Below, piece after piece: positions 7,835 to 15,941 of a stretch of DNA of 64,000 bases; within the stretch, counting starts at the first letter, position 1; each line of letters starts with the position of its first letter. The position numbers and the translations under genes were made by a program. Source of the DNA: Stutzerimonas kunmingensis. GTDB taxonomy: Bacteria; Pseudomonadota; Gammaproteobacteria; Pseudomonadales; Pseudomonadaceae. Where the stretch lies: assembly GCF_900114065.1 (NCBI RefSeq), contig NZ_FORS01000011.1, forward strand, positions 1 through 64,000, in the 5' to 3' direction. Under the pieces are notes generated by a model. The model ran no database searches. It worked only from the letters and a program-made list of their open reading frames with translations, and was not told the DNA's origin.

Positions 7835-8728
7835 ATGACTTCTTGTGATAAATCCTGTGGCTGTGGCCCTGAGCCGGTAAGCACTGAAGCGGCAGCCGCG
7901 CCTTCGAATGAAGGGACTTGGGTCAGCAGTTTTTCTGTGCCCAAGATGGATTGCCCGTCAGAAGAGCGAATGATTCGGCTCGCGCTCAATGGCTTTTCTG
8001 AACTCAATTCGCTGTCCTTTGATCTGAGCAGCAGACAGGTACGCGCTTTCCATGACGGTCCGGTTGACCAGATCGCAACCAAGCTGGAATCACTTGGTTT
8101 GGGGGCAACATTGCTCGGTACTCAACCGGCCAGCCAGGAAGCAGCTTCGGCCAATAGCGCCAGTGAAGAGCTGACTGCTTCCAAGGAGGCTGGCTCGCTC
8201 AAAATCCTGCTCGGTATCAATGCCACGATGTTTGTCATCGAGTTGGGCGTAGGCTTGATTGCTCAGTCGACGGGTCTGATCGCCGACTCGCTGGACATGT
8301 TTGCTGATGCTGCCGTCTATGGTCTGGCTCTCTTTGCGGTCGGTCGGGCTGCGCAGCTGCAGGTTCGCGCTGCGCACCTGGCGGGTTTTATCCAGATCGT
8401 GTTGGCTCTGGGGGTACTCGTGGAGGTGGTTAGGCGCTTCATCTATGGCAGCGAACCTGAGTCGATGCTGATGATGGGGATTGGCTTAGTTGCACTCGTC
8501 GCGAACGTCAGCTGTCTCTTATTGATCTACGGCCATCGTGAAGGCGGTGCACACATGAAAGCGAGTTGGATTTTTTCGGCCAACGATGTGATCGCGAATA
8601 TTGGTGTTATCGCCGCTGGAGCTCTGGTTGCGTGGACAGGCTCTTCCTATCCAGATTTGGTGATTGGTACGGTAGTTGGCCTCATCGTACTCAACGGTGC
8701 GCGCCGAATCCTGGCATTGAAAGCCTGA
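7835..8728 (+). CDS. Cation diffusion facilitator-type transporter with N-terminal HMA-like domain
   Basis: This 297-aa protein has a cysteine-rich start (MTSCDKSCGCGP), then an HMA-like fold where the usual CxxC is CPSEE (VPKMDCPSEERMIRLAL). From about residue 125 follow CDF-type membrane helices. Metal-site candidates are the aspartates in LIADSLDMFADA and the H...D pair of AHMKASWIFSANDVIANIG. It should export a divalent metal from the cytoplasm. It is the direct target of the divergent CadR-type regulator. The common CDF C-terminal cytoplasmic domain is absent. Confidence 0.85.
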   Translation: MTSCDKSCGCGPEPVSTEAAAAPSNEGTWVSSFSVPKMDCPSEERMIRLALNGFSELNSLSFDLSSRQVRAFHDGPVDQIATKLESLGLGATLLGTQPASQEAASANSASEELTASKEAGSLKILLGINATMFVIELGVGLIAQSTGLIADSLDMFADAAVYGLALFAVGRAAQLQVRAAHLAGFIQIVLALGVLVEVVRRFIYGSEPESMLMMGIGLVALVANVSCLLLIYGHREGGAHMKASWIFSANDVIANIGVIAAGALVAWTGSSYPDLVIGTVVGLIVLNGARRILALKA

Positions 8729-8777
8729 CCAACCGGATCGACAGCACCCCCATTTTCCAAACAGAGACGCGTAGCTT

Positions 8778-8861
8778 GTGAGTGACGTTGAGACGGCTGA
8801 GATAGAACAGCTGATGGCTGGATTGGACGGCAAAATTGCCGAAGGGCATGCCGCTCGTTAA
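8778..8861 (+). pseudogene. Possible 5' fragment of an unknown gene
   Basis: A 27-codon frame (GTG start, reading SDVETAEIEQLMAGLDGKIA) runs up to the point where homology of the minus-strand methyltransferase remnant stops, around 8856. It has the composition of a real coding start and may be a gene cut off by the same deletion. I recognise no family. Confidence 0.22.
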
Positions 8862-9279
8862 GGGCCTGATACTTGGGCGTTTTGCTGGTGGCCTCGGACA
8901 GCAGCCCACTGGCGCCCTTGCATGGCGAACTGATGAATACGGCGTCGGGGCGCAGATTCTGCGCGGCGCGGCGTATGTCCTCGGCAGTCGCCTCGGTCCA
9001 GCCAGCAGGCGGTTGCTGGCCATGGAAACGGGTGTATTGCTCGCGGGTAAAGAGGTCTAACAGGGTGCCGGGAACGCCAGCTAGTCGCTCGAAGTCACGG
9101 AGCCCAGCTGGGTCTACGTCTACACCTCCAAGACACTCCCATTGGGCCTCTACATTCCCGACAACGGGGCGCGCTCTATTGAACCCTCGAGCCCCACCCC
9201 CAAGGCCGCAGCAGAAATGGAAATGGTACAGGGTGCGTTTCAGGTGAGCAGAGCTGGAATCGCGGGAGCTGTCGTACAT
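8856..9279 (-). pseudogene. Truncated DNA cytosine-5 methyltransferase (5' part only)
   Basis: The frame starting at 9279 has motif I (FHFCCGLGGGARGFNRA, residues 20-36) and the catalytic Pro-Cys motif IV (FISSPCKGASG, C120) of phage-type cytosine methyltransferases. Family-like sequence stops near KYQALN at about 8856. The frame then runs on to 8647 as unrelated sequence, over the end of the CDF gene on the other strand. The target-recognition and later motifs are missing, so it should be inactive. Palindromes at 9317-9368 precede it and may have been its operators. Confidence 0.72.
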
Positions 9280-9316
9280 GCTAGATCCTCTAACGGATAT
9301 GTTTGCATGCGCGACA

Positions 9317-9332
9317 TTGAACTACAGTTCAA
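9317..9332. promoter_or_regulatory. Palindromic operator candidate 1 (TTGAACT-N2-AGTTCAA)
   Basis: Perfect 7-bp arms, TTGAACT and AGTTCAA, around AC. It lies 38 bp upstream of the methyltransferase start and belongs to a set of three related dyads (also 9349-9368 and 9635-9650). Confidence 0.6.
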
Positions 9333-9348
9333 CTTATGGCAACACAAT

Positions 9349-9368
9349 AATTGAACTGTGGTTCAATT
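9349..9368. promoter_or_regulatory. Palindromic operator candidate 2 (AATTGAAC-N4-GTTCAATT)
   Basis: Perfect 8-bp arms, AATTGAAC and GTTCAATT, around TGTG. It touches the stop codon of the small gene ending at 9367 and lies 17 bp from the first dyad, a spacing compatible with cooperative repressor binding. Confidence 0.6.
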
Positions 9369-9582
9369 ACTTGACGGACGGTAACCCGCGGACTGCATCA
9401 TCCCAAATCTGATCACGCTCGGGATCGTTACCCACTTTGCTGATCCAAGCTACTGAGTAGCTCCACCGCTCAGCGAGCAGCCTGCCTGTCCAACCTTTGC
9501 TCTTATAAGCAGCCTTGAACTCGGCAGGAGTCATGCGTGCCGGCCTATCGGCCTCGCCGTCAGACATAATTTTTCCAGTCAT
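9367..9582 (-). CDS. Small phage-like putative HTH protein
   Basis: This 71-aa basic protein includes MTPAEFKAAYKSKGWTGRLL and AERWSYSVAWISKVGNDP, which reads like a helix-turn-helix of small phage or island regulators. An upstream start at 9660 is possible, but then the palindrome at 9635-9650 would be inside the gene. I prefer ATG 9582, which has GAGAT upstream. It precedes the methyltransferase remnant on the same strand, with two palindromes between them. Inference: it may be the protein that binds the three dyads. No named family is recognised. Confidence 0.5.
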   Translation of the reverse strand: MTGKIMSDGEADRPARMTPAEFKAAYKSKGWTGRLLAERWSYSVAWISKVGNDPERDQIWDDAVRGLPSVK

Positions 9583-9634
9583 AGTGATCTCTATCTGGCC
9601 GCGGCGCTGCCAAGCTATCGGCAGCAGGCCAACA

Positions 9635-9650
9635 TTGAACTGTGATTCAA
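9635..9650. promoter_or_regulatory. Palindromic operator candidate 3 (TTGAACTGTGATTCAA)
   Basis: This is an imperfect copy of the dyads at 9317 and 9349, 53 bp upstream of the preferred start of the small HTH-like gene. The position fits autoregulation. Confidence 0.45.
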
Positions 9651-9686
9651 CAAGGGGCAAGAGGTTTTATTGTACTTGGCGTCAAC

Positions 9687-10328
9687 TCAAAGCTGGGGAT
9701 AGGCAACCAGCCTATCGGCTGGATACTGGGTCATGAACTCACTGCTGATTTCAGCGGGAGCTGTCAGCCAGTCCTGGTACAGCGCCTGAGGGAGCACCAC
9801 CACCATGCGCTTCTCATGCCCCGGGCGATGGAAGTTGCGCATCAGCGCATGGTCATCGGCATTCACCGTCAGCATTGAGAACGACAGCTCCCTATCACCT
9901 GCAGCAGTTTTCCTCTCCTCCCATAGGCCCGCTATCCCTAGCAGCCGCCCATCGGCACGGGAAATTCGAGTAGGAATAGCCTTGCCTGTTCGCCAGTCGG
10001 GCTCATAGATCGCCACCGCAGGGATGATGCAGTGCTGTGCCTTCTTCCATGCCTCCCTGAATGACCGCTTGACCGAGGCCGTCTCAGAACGGGCGTTGTA
10101 GGTGGACCGTGCCAGCTTTTTGTCGGCCCAGAAGGGCAGGAGCCCAAACACTCCCACCTCAGCTTCAAATGGCAACACGGCGTCATCGTACGGGTCGACA
10201 TTGCGAGGCTTGCGCAGGAACGGCCCGGCATAACCTGGCCACAATTCGAGCTTCTCCTGAGCGTCGAACTCGACACCAAACTCTTCTTGGAGACGCTCTG
10301 GGGTAGGGGCTTCGTAACGACTGCACAT
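9687..10328 (-). CDS. SRAP-domain protein, divergent YedK/HMCES-type
   Basis: SRAP proteins crosslink to abasic sites in single-stranded DNA through the N-terminal Cys2. The start is set at 10328 so the protein begins MCSRYEAP, with AGAGGTG seven bases upstream; a longer frame from 10376 would bury the catalytic cysteine. YNARSET carries the Asn/Arg of the active site, E in AIYEPDW takes the glutamate position, and the usual HDRMP box is altered to PGHEKRMVVVLP. It is clearly more divergent than the second SRAP gene at 15942. At 213 aa its length is normal. Confidence 0.85.
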   Translation of the reverse strand: MCSRYEAPTPERLQEEFGVEFDAQEKLELWPGYAGPFLRKPRNVDPYDDAVLPFEAEVGVFGLLPFWADKKLARSTYNARSETASVKRSFREAWKKAQHCIIPAVAIYEPDWRTGKAIPTRISRADGRLLGIAGLWEERKTAAGDRELSFSMLTVNADDHALMRNFHRPGHEKRMVVVLPQALYQDWLTAPAEISSEFMTQYPADRLVAYPQL

Positions 10329-10478
10329 AACACACCTCTCATTCGTCACTGTGCTGCTCGGTGTTGCGGCCCGCAACGCCTTGGCGAGTGGGATCTATGA
10401 TTAGGACTATCTCTCGCGGCACCCCGCTTACTGAGTACATCCTTATACTGAACGCCTGCCTCCGACGATGGTGAATGC

Positions 10479-11435
10479 ATGTCGATAGATCAGCCCCTCC
10501 CTTTCTGGCGCAGAGCAGGAACATTTCTATGGGACTCAGTGCGTGAGGACTGTGGGTATCCTGCAACGCTCATGAAGCTGATTAAGAGCCCAGTCAAACT
10601 TAATTCGCCCATCCAGGAAACAGCAAAAGGTATTGGCGCAGGAGCGGTTGTTAGGTGGCACGACTTCGGATCTCTTATTTATGAGCGCGGGATATATCGC
10701 GACAAGCTGAATGGATGGACCCACTGCCGCACCTATGGTCGGTATGGCTCGACTAGCATCGAATGCGCCCCACTATTGCGCGTTGGCAGCGAGATGCAGA
10801 TCCAACGGTGGCGGTGCGATATCCAACAGGTAGATGGCTTCTCCGCGTCGAAATCCGAACTCAAGGAGTTCGCCACCATGGATGACATGGTGGTAAGGAA
10901 CTCACCCGAGATGATCGACGAGATATCTCCGGCGAAGCTGGCGAAGAATCTGGCCTGGGATGAAATTCGGATCATCAGCCACGTCGATCACGATTATTTC
11001 GCCACTTGGGCTTGGGACGGACGCGTCTTTCTGATGAACTCCGGCGGTTCGCATCACTTCGCAGCTGCCAAGTACATCGCGGCGCGGCTTGAACAGCCGG
11101 TTGAGCTGACCGGAACCTATAAGATCTACGGGTTATGTGAGCAGGCTATAACAGAACTCAGGCGTGAATACGGCATGTTCGTGTTGTCGCATGAGCCTGA
11201 TGCTTGGTTGGGGTTCAACGAAGCTATGGCTCGCTTCAAGGCAACGTATTATTGGAAGACATTGCCCCGCCCGCACAACCACCAGCGTTGCGCAATTTTT
11301 TTACCGCTAAAGGAGAAGCGCTCTGCCATGGTTGCGAGGATTCTCAAGGAAAACAATTTCCAGGACCTAGGCGCTTACTTGGCTGGCCTAGCTGCCCAGT
11401 CACAAGCGGTCATCAACAAAGTCAATCCGCCATAA
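10479..11435 (+). CDS. Hypothetical island protein (possibly DUF6685 family)
   Basis: This 318-aa soluble protein has no signal peptide or membrane segment. Visible stretches include RTYGRYGSTSIECAPLLRVG, a HVDHDYFATWAWDG segment, and SGGSHHFAAAKYIAARL with paired histidines. The composition and length recall a hypothetical protein family common in Pseudomonas integrative elements, possibly DUF6685, but I cannot confirm this. It lies divergent from the SRAP gene and convergent with the relaxase remnant, so it is probably cargo or part of the decayed conjugative element. No function is proposed. Confidence 0.65.
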   Translation: MSIDQPLPFWRRAGTFLWDSVREDCGYPATLMKLIKSPVKLNSPIQETAKGIGAGAVVRWHDFGSLIYERGIYRDKLNGWTHCRTYGRYGSTSIECAPLLRVGSEMQIQRWRCDIQQVDGFSASKSELKEFATMDDMVVRNSPEMIDEISPAKLAKNLAWDEIRIISHVDHDYFATWAWDGRVFLMNSGGSHHFAAAKYIAARLEQPVELTGTYKIYGLCEQAITELRREYGMFVLSHEPDAWLGFNEAMARFKATYYWKTLPRPHNHQRCAIFLPLKEKRSAMVARILKENNFQDLGAYLAGLAAQSQAVINKVNPP

Positions 11436-11475
11436 TTAGGGTAGTCCAGACCTCAGCGCAACTATCCAATGATAG

Positions 11476-12720
11476 CTAGTGATCATCCTGACTCTCACAA
11501 AGTTTGAGATTGGGATTATCCAGCATCTCAGTTGTGAATACGTCGCCGGGTTTTTTGAGCATATAACCCTTCAGTGTTTTCGTTTTACGAGGTCCAAAGA
11601 CTTCGCACGTCCAGATGTTATGTCCGTTGCTCTTCTTAACGTGAAGCTTCAGCTTTTCGAACGACTTTTGGACCTGCAGCCATGGCTGTCCTTCGCCAGC
11701 CCTCGCTGAGAAGAGGGTCGGATGCTCTTGGGCATACCTTCTGAATATTTCAGGAGTCACCAGAAAAGCCGTGCCGTTGACGGTGTGAACCTTGGCTTTT
11801 GCATCATTGATAATGATCTTGTGGGTTCCTACACCCACTTTTAGCCAGTGCATGAAAAGGTGACCTAGCGTGTCGCCGATCGGGCCAGCGATGGTAGCGG
11901 TCGCGGCAGTGTCTGACTGAGCTTCGACCTCGGACGCCGCCGGCATCGCCGGGGCGGGTACCGAATTGGTCGGCGCGTCACGCATATCCATCAGATCCAG
12001 AAGGTAGTCCGTATCATCTACCTCATCGGGTTGCGGTCCATGGTCACTTGCGGGTTCGTCCCCTTGAGGCTCTGCCGCAACGGCATCGCCGCCCCCGGCA
12101 GTAAGGCTGGGCTTTTCCTCCTGCGCTTCGGAAGCTGCGGCAGGGGCTGCTTCTTCGTTGAGGACTTGCACCGAGCCGCCAAAAGGCTCCGGGCGGTCTT
12201 CGCCAGCTGCCCATATGAGTGAAGGTGAAACTCTCAAGAACGTGAATGCGTTCTTCCATCCCGTAGGGCTCAGGATTTCGGCATCCCAAATAGCTTTGCC
12301 AGCAGGATTCGCAACAATCAGGCCGTTATCCTGAAAGACATTGAAGAGAGTGGAGTTGCGGTCCGGAACACCCTCAATCCCTTGGCTGAGGAGGTGAGCA
12401 CGCAGCCGATCCGAAACGGTCTTGCTGACCAGCCAGATCGCATCGGCCGTGATCCAGCCATCGGAAGCGTCTGGCTGATTCAACTTGAGCTCGTTCTTCA
12501 CCAGGTAGCGCAGCCCATCGAGGAGCTGACGCTGAAGAGTGTTACGCGGTGCTGCCACAGCTCTGTCTGGATTGCCGCCAAGCTCATGGGCGACCGACGC
12601 CTGGTCAGACCTTACAACGATGTCCCCAAGAACCCCAGCGTGCTCAAACTGGCCAGCCAGTACGTACAGCAAAGCACCCCAGAGCTCTGGATTGGATGAG
12701 ATCCATCCGATACCATTCAA
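11476..12720 (-). pseudogene. C-terminal part of a MobH-type (TraI_2) conjugative relaxase
   Basis: The sequence resembles the relaxases of PFGI-1/PAGI-type conjugative elements: GIGWISSNPELWGALLYVLA, a GDIVVRSDQASV segment, WITADAIWLVSKTVSDRLRA, an acidic Ala/Pro-rich linker at about residues 185-270, and the conserved C-terminal domain (HLFMHWLKVGVGTHKIIIND). The N-terminal catalytic HD-like region is missing. The frame opens at a TTG right after an in-frame TGA, so this is a 5'-truncated remnant, about 200 bp from the IS1182 element. It marks part of the island as descended from a conjugative element. Confidence 0.75.
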
Positions 12721-12927
12721 TCAATGTACCCATAGAACGCATACGCGGAATTCGTGTGTGCGTTGATTCGTGAGCGGCAGAGAGAGGGCATTCATTGGTG
12801 AAGCAGCGCTGCGGGGTTTAAGAGTGCTCAGCGAGCCTGCTCGAAGAGCCGGCGCCGTGCTGAAGCACGTGAACCGAAACGCCGCTCTGGCCCGGTAGCT
12901 GCCAGTCGTCACCGGCGGCAATCGGCC

Positions 12928-14534
12928 GATTCTGTTGAAAAAGTAGGTTTAGCGGCGGCCTGCCGATCAGGTGTGCCTGCTGTCGAAGTGACTGCAAGCC
13001 ACTTCAGGTTGCCTTTCGGCGTTTCGCTGAGCGTCCTTGCTCAGGCCTGAGGGTTAATTTGAAGGTTTCTGCTCTCAGCAGGCGTACCTATCCCGTGAGC
13101 GGTGGCCCTTGAGGCAAAAGCTTGGCCATGCGTCGCAGGTTCTGCACCGCCGCCGCCAAAGTGAATTCGTCAGTGGCACCTGTCAGGCCGCGCAGTCGTA
13201 AACGATCGAGTTTCATGATCCGTTTGAGGTGGGCGAACAGCATCTCCACCTTCTTTCGTTCGCAGCGAGAGACGAGGTATTCCGGTGTCTTGGCGATGCG
13301 CCTGGCCACATCGCGGGCAGCCTCATGGATACTGCGGACGATCTTCCGATTCGGCGTGTTGGGGCAGCATTTCGCTTTCAGCGGACAGGTAGTGCAGTCG
13401 GTTTGGCTGGAGCGATAAATGATGGTGTTGGCCTTGGTCACCCGCGATCTTTTCTGGGTGAAGGCGCGCCACTCACTGCGTAGTGGTTTGCCGGCTGGGC
13501 AGCGGTATTCATTGGCCTCCTGGTTCCAGTGGAAGTCGTTACTGGAGAGGCTGTCGTCCTTGCGCTCAGTCTTGTCCCACACCGGCACATGCGGCTCGAT
13601 GTCCTTTTCTTCGACCATCCAGGCCAGCATCGGGGCGGTGCCATAAGCGGTATCGCCGATAAGGCGTTCCGGTGTGAGATCGAACTGAGCTTTGACACGC
13701 TCGACCATCGTCCTAGTCGAATCGACTTCGGCGGTACGGTGCGCCGGGGTAGCTTCCACGTCCATGATCACACCGTGCTCAGTGTCGATCAGGTAATTCG
13801 TGGAGTAGGCAAAAAAGGCCGGCCCACCTGGCGCTGCTGTCCAACGGGACTGAGGATCTGTGAGCGAAATTTTCTTGGGAAGAGCCTCAGCCAGCGCCTC
13901 TTCATCAAGGGCTTCGAGGTACTCGCGCACTGCGCGGCTGCTGAGCTTTGGATCGTTCCAATCGACCTCATCTCCCGCTACCCCACGTTGCCGGCTGGCA
14001 TCCGCCTTGATGATGCTAGCGTCGACGGCAAAACCTTCGCCCTTGACTAGGCCGGCTGCCATGCAACGCCGCAGCACCTCATTGAACAACCAGCGGAACA
14101 GATCGCTGTCACGAAAACGCCCATGGCGATTCTTCGAGAAGGTCGAGTGATTGGGGACTTCGTCTTCCAGACCCAGCCGGCAGAACCAGCGATAGGCCAG
14201 GTTCAGGTGCACCTCTTCGCACAATCGCCGCTCGGAACGAATGCCATAGCAGTAGCCGACGACCAGCATGCGCACCATCAATTCCGGGTCAATCGAGGGG
14301 CGTCCGATGGGACTATAGAAGTCCGCCAGGTAGGCGCGCAGATCACTAAGATCCAGGCACTGGTCGATGCTGCGCAGGAGGTGTTGAGCCGGGACGTGAT
14401 CTTCTAGGTTGAACGAGTAGAACAGGCGCTGCTGTCCTCCCGGTAACTGCCCCATCATGCTGTTCGCCCCCACGCTCGCTGACAGAGCAATTTTGCCAAC
14501 GGCATGGAGAGGCCGCTACTTTTTCAACAGAATC
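12928..14534 (-). mobile_element. IS1182-family insertion sequence, complete
   Basis: Identical terminal inverted repeats of 19 bp, GATTCTGTTGAAAAAGTAG at 12928-12946 and its reverse complement at 14516-14534, are flanked on both sides by GGCC (12924-12927 and 14535-14538). GGCC is best read as the 4-bp palindromic target duplication typical of this family. The element is 1607 bp with one intact transposase. Confidence 0.92.
13088..14458 (-). CDS. IS1182-family transposase
   Basis: This DDE transposase is 456 aa from the chosen ATG; GTG 14473 gives five more residues. It has the N-terminal DUF772-type domain (GRPSIDPELMVRMLVVGYCY), catalytic aspartates in GFAVDASIIKAD and LIGDTAYGT, a cysteine-rich segment (CTTCPLKAKCC) and the C-terminal glutamate region MLFAHLKRIMKLDRLRLRG. 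All parts are present without frameshift and the flanking repeats are identical, so the element looks recently active. Confidence 0.93.
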   Translation of the reverse strand: MMGQLPGGQQRLFYSFNLEDHVPAQHLLRSIDQCLDLSDLRAYLADFYSPIGRPSIDPELMVRMLVVGYCYGIRSERRLCEEVHLNLAYRWFCRLGLEDEVPNHSTFSKNRHGRFRDSDLFRWLFNEVLRRCMAAGLVKGEGFAVDASIIKADASRQRGVAGDEVDWNDPKLSSRAVREYLEALDEEALAEALPKKISLTDPQSRWTAAPGGPAFFAYSTNYLIDTEHGVIMDVEATPAHRTAEVDSTRTMVERVKAQFDLTPERLIGDTAYGTAPMLAWMVEEKDIEPHVPVWDKTERKDDSLSSNDFHWNQEANEYRCPAGKPLRSEWRAFTQKRSRVTKANTIIYRSSQTDCTTCPLKAKCCPNTPNRKIVRSIHEAARDVARRIAKTPEYLVSRCERKKVEMLFAHLKRIMKLDRLRLRGLTGATDEFTLAAAVQNLRRMAKLLPQGPPLTG

Positions 14535-14594
14535 GGCCAAATGCTGCCTCCGGCAGCTACCGACCAAAGCCTCCACAGAATTCCATCCAAATAC

Positions 14595-15518
14595 TCATTG
14601 GCGCCTAGCCCACGGGGCAAACAGGGCGCGCAGCAGGCGGGATAAGAACTTGGGTACATCAATCTCGGCGATCAGCAGAGCTGAAAAGATGAGAGCTGCA
14701 CCGGCCAGGGTTCTTCCATCCAAGGTTTCGCCAAGGAGCATCGCTCCCGCGAATGCTGCGAAGATGGGCTCGAACAGGTAGGTCAGGGCTACTTTTTCTT
14801 CTTCGAGATACTTCTGCGCAGCACTCTGAACCGCGTACATGAAGGCTGTGGCGAGCAACGCGCAGAACAGAACTCCTTCCCAGAAGGAGGAATCCATTGG
14901 GGCCCATTCGGCCCTAGCGTCGAAAAGTGCAGCAAAAAGGTATCCAGTAGCGCAGGTAGCCAGCGCAATGATGACCGTAAGCATCGAGTCGTACTTATGC
15001 GAGAAGAAGCCAACCGTGAGCACATATGCGGCAAAAAAGACTGCACAGCACATGATCCAGATGTCACCTGGATTCAGAGTAAGCCCGGCCCTCGTAACGA
15101 TCAGATAGAGCCCTGTCAGCGCGACGGCGCAGCAGAGCCAGATTCGAGGCTCGACGCGCTTCCGAAAGAGAGCCCACTTGAAGACCGGGATGAGCAATAC
15201 ATCCAGGCCAGTGATGAAGGCGGTGTTGGTGATGCTGGTGTGCTGAAGCCCGACAGTCTGGAAAATGTTACCCAAACACAAGGGTAGACCTATGGCCACG
15301 CCGGCCAGGAGCGTTTCTTTGTTGATCAGTTTCAGCCGTCTGAAAAAGATCACGCAAAGCACTAGCGTAGCGAGTGCGAACTTGTACCCCAGGAATACGA
15401 AGGGTGACCCGTCCGCAACACCCACTTTGGTGAAGGCAAACGAAATCCCCCAGAACGCGGTTCCGAGGATTAACAGGCATAGATATGTCTGACGAACAGG
15501 CATGCGAAAACCATCCAT
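14595..15518 (-). CDS. EamA/DMT-family transporter
   Basis: This 307-aa protein has about ten hydrophobic helices in two EamA repeats. The first repeat starts LILGTAFWGISFAFTKVGVA, and the second ends with TYLFEPIFAAFAGAMLLGET, a segment typical of the drug/metabolite transporter superfamily. The substrate is unknown; members export amino acids or other small metabolites. It stands alone between the IS1182 element and a long gap and has no operon partner. Confidence 0.85.
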   Translation of the reverse strand: MDGFRMPVRQTYLCLLILGTAFWGISFAFTKVGVADGSPFVFLGYKFALATLVLCVIFFRRLKLINKETLLAGVAIGLPLCLGNIFQTVGLQHTSITNTAFITGLDVLLIPVFKWALFRKRVEPRIWLCCAVALTGLYLIVTRAGLTLNPGDIWIMCCAVFFAAYVLTVGFFSHKYDSMLTVIIALATCATGYLFAALFDARAEWAPMDSSFWEGVLFCALLATAFMYAVQSAAQKYLEEEKVALTYLFEPIFAAFAGAMLLGETLDGRTLAGAALIFSALLIAEIDVPKFLSRLLRALFAPWARRQ

Positions 15519-15941
15519 TCAAATTGGAGTGGTTAGAGCATGCGGAGAGGCCGCAAGAAAGCCCGAGTTTGCCTTCAATCTCTTCTCTAACGTTAAGGCA
15601 AGTCGGTAAAGCGCTTTCATCTGCCGCTATTAATCAATCTGGGGCAGCAGGCTGTCAACAGGTGCTACAAACCAGTCTGCAGCAAGCTGCCATCGACAGA
15701 TGGCTACAACATGGCACCCGATGCACTGTCGCCAGCTTCCGCTTCTGGCCGTAAGCGGAAGCGGTGCTATCTGCCCCTAAGAGGTGTGTTCAAGCTCGTC
15801 GTTTGAGCTTTAGCGAATTTCCCTGGCTCACTTTTCTAAACTGACGACTCACCGTCGCGCGAGCCCATACAGTGGCGGGCCTGAAAGCAAAGCTCGCACT
15901 TGATTTAGGTTGTCACCAACGGTCATTGAAGCGAAATGCCT
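15519..15941. other. 423-bp non-coding stretch with one hairpin
   Basis: No convincing gene is seen; an ORF running into it (15485-15754) has no family features. It holds a perfect 10-bp inverted repeat, GCTTCCGCTT (15735-15744) and AAGCGGAAGC (15753-15762), with an 8-base loop, possibly an intergenic repeat. The promoter of the EamA gene should lie at its left end. Confidence 0.5.

Larger units (their letters stand above)
12893..14562. repeat. Palindromic intergenic repeat interrupted by the IS1182 element
   Basis: CGGTAGCTGCC at 12893-12903 and GGCAGCTACCG at 14552-14562 are exact inverted copies that come close together once the IS and one GGCC are removed. Similar CGGTAGCTGCC-type sequences are common between genes in Pseudomonas, as far as I recall. 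The IS therefore seems to have landed inside such a repeat. Confidence 0.55.

Noticed and set aside
12721..12923. Integron attC or cassette boundary beside the relaxase remnant
   Set aside because: The inverted CGGTAGCTGCC repeats recall a Pseudomonas intergenic repeat; no attC core sites or integrase are seen.
15485..15754. 89-aa ORF after the EamA gene
   Set aside because: It overlaps the start of the EamA gene on the other strand and lacks recognisable domains.
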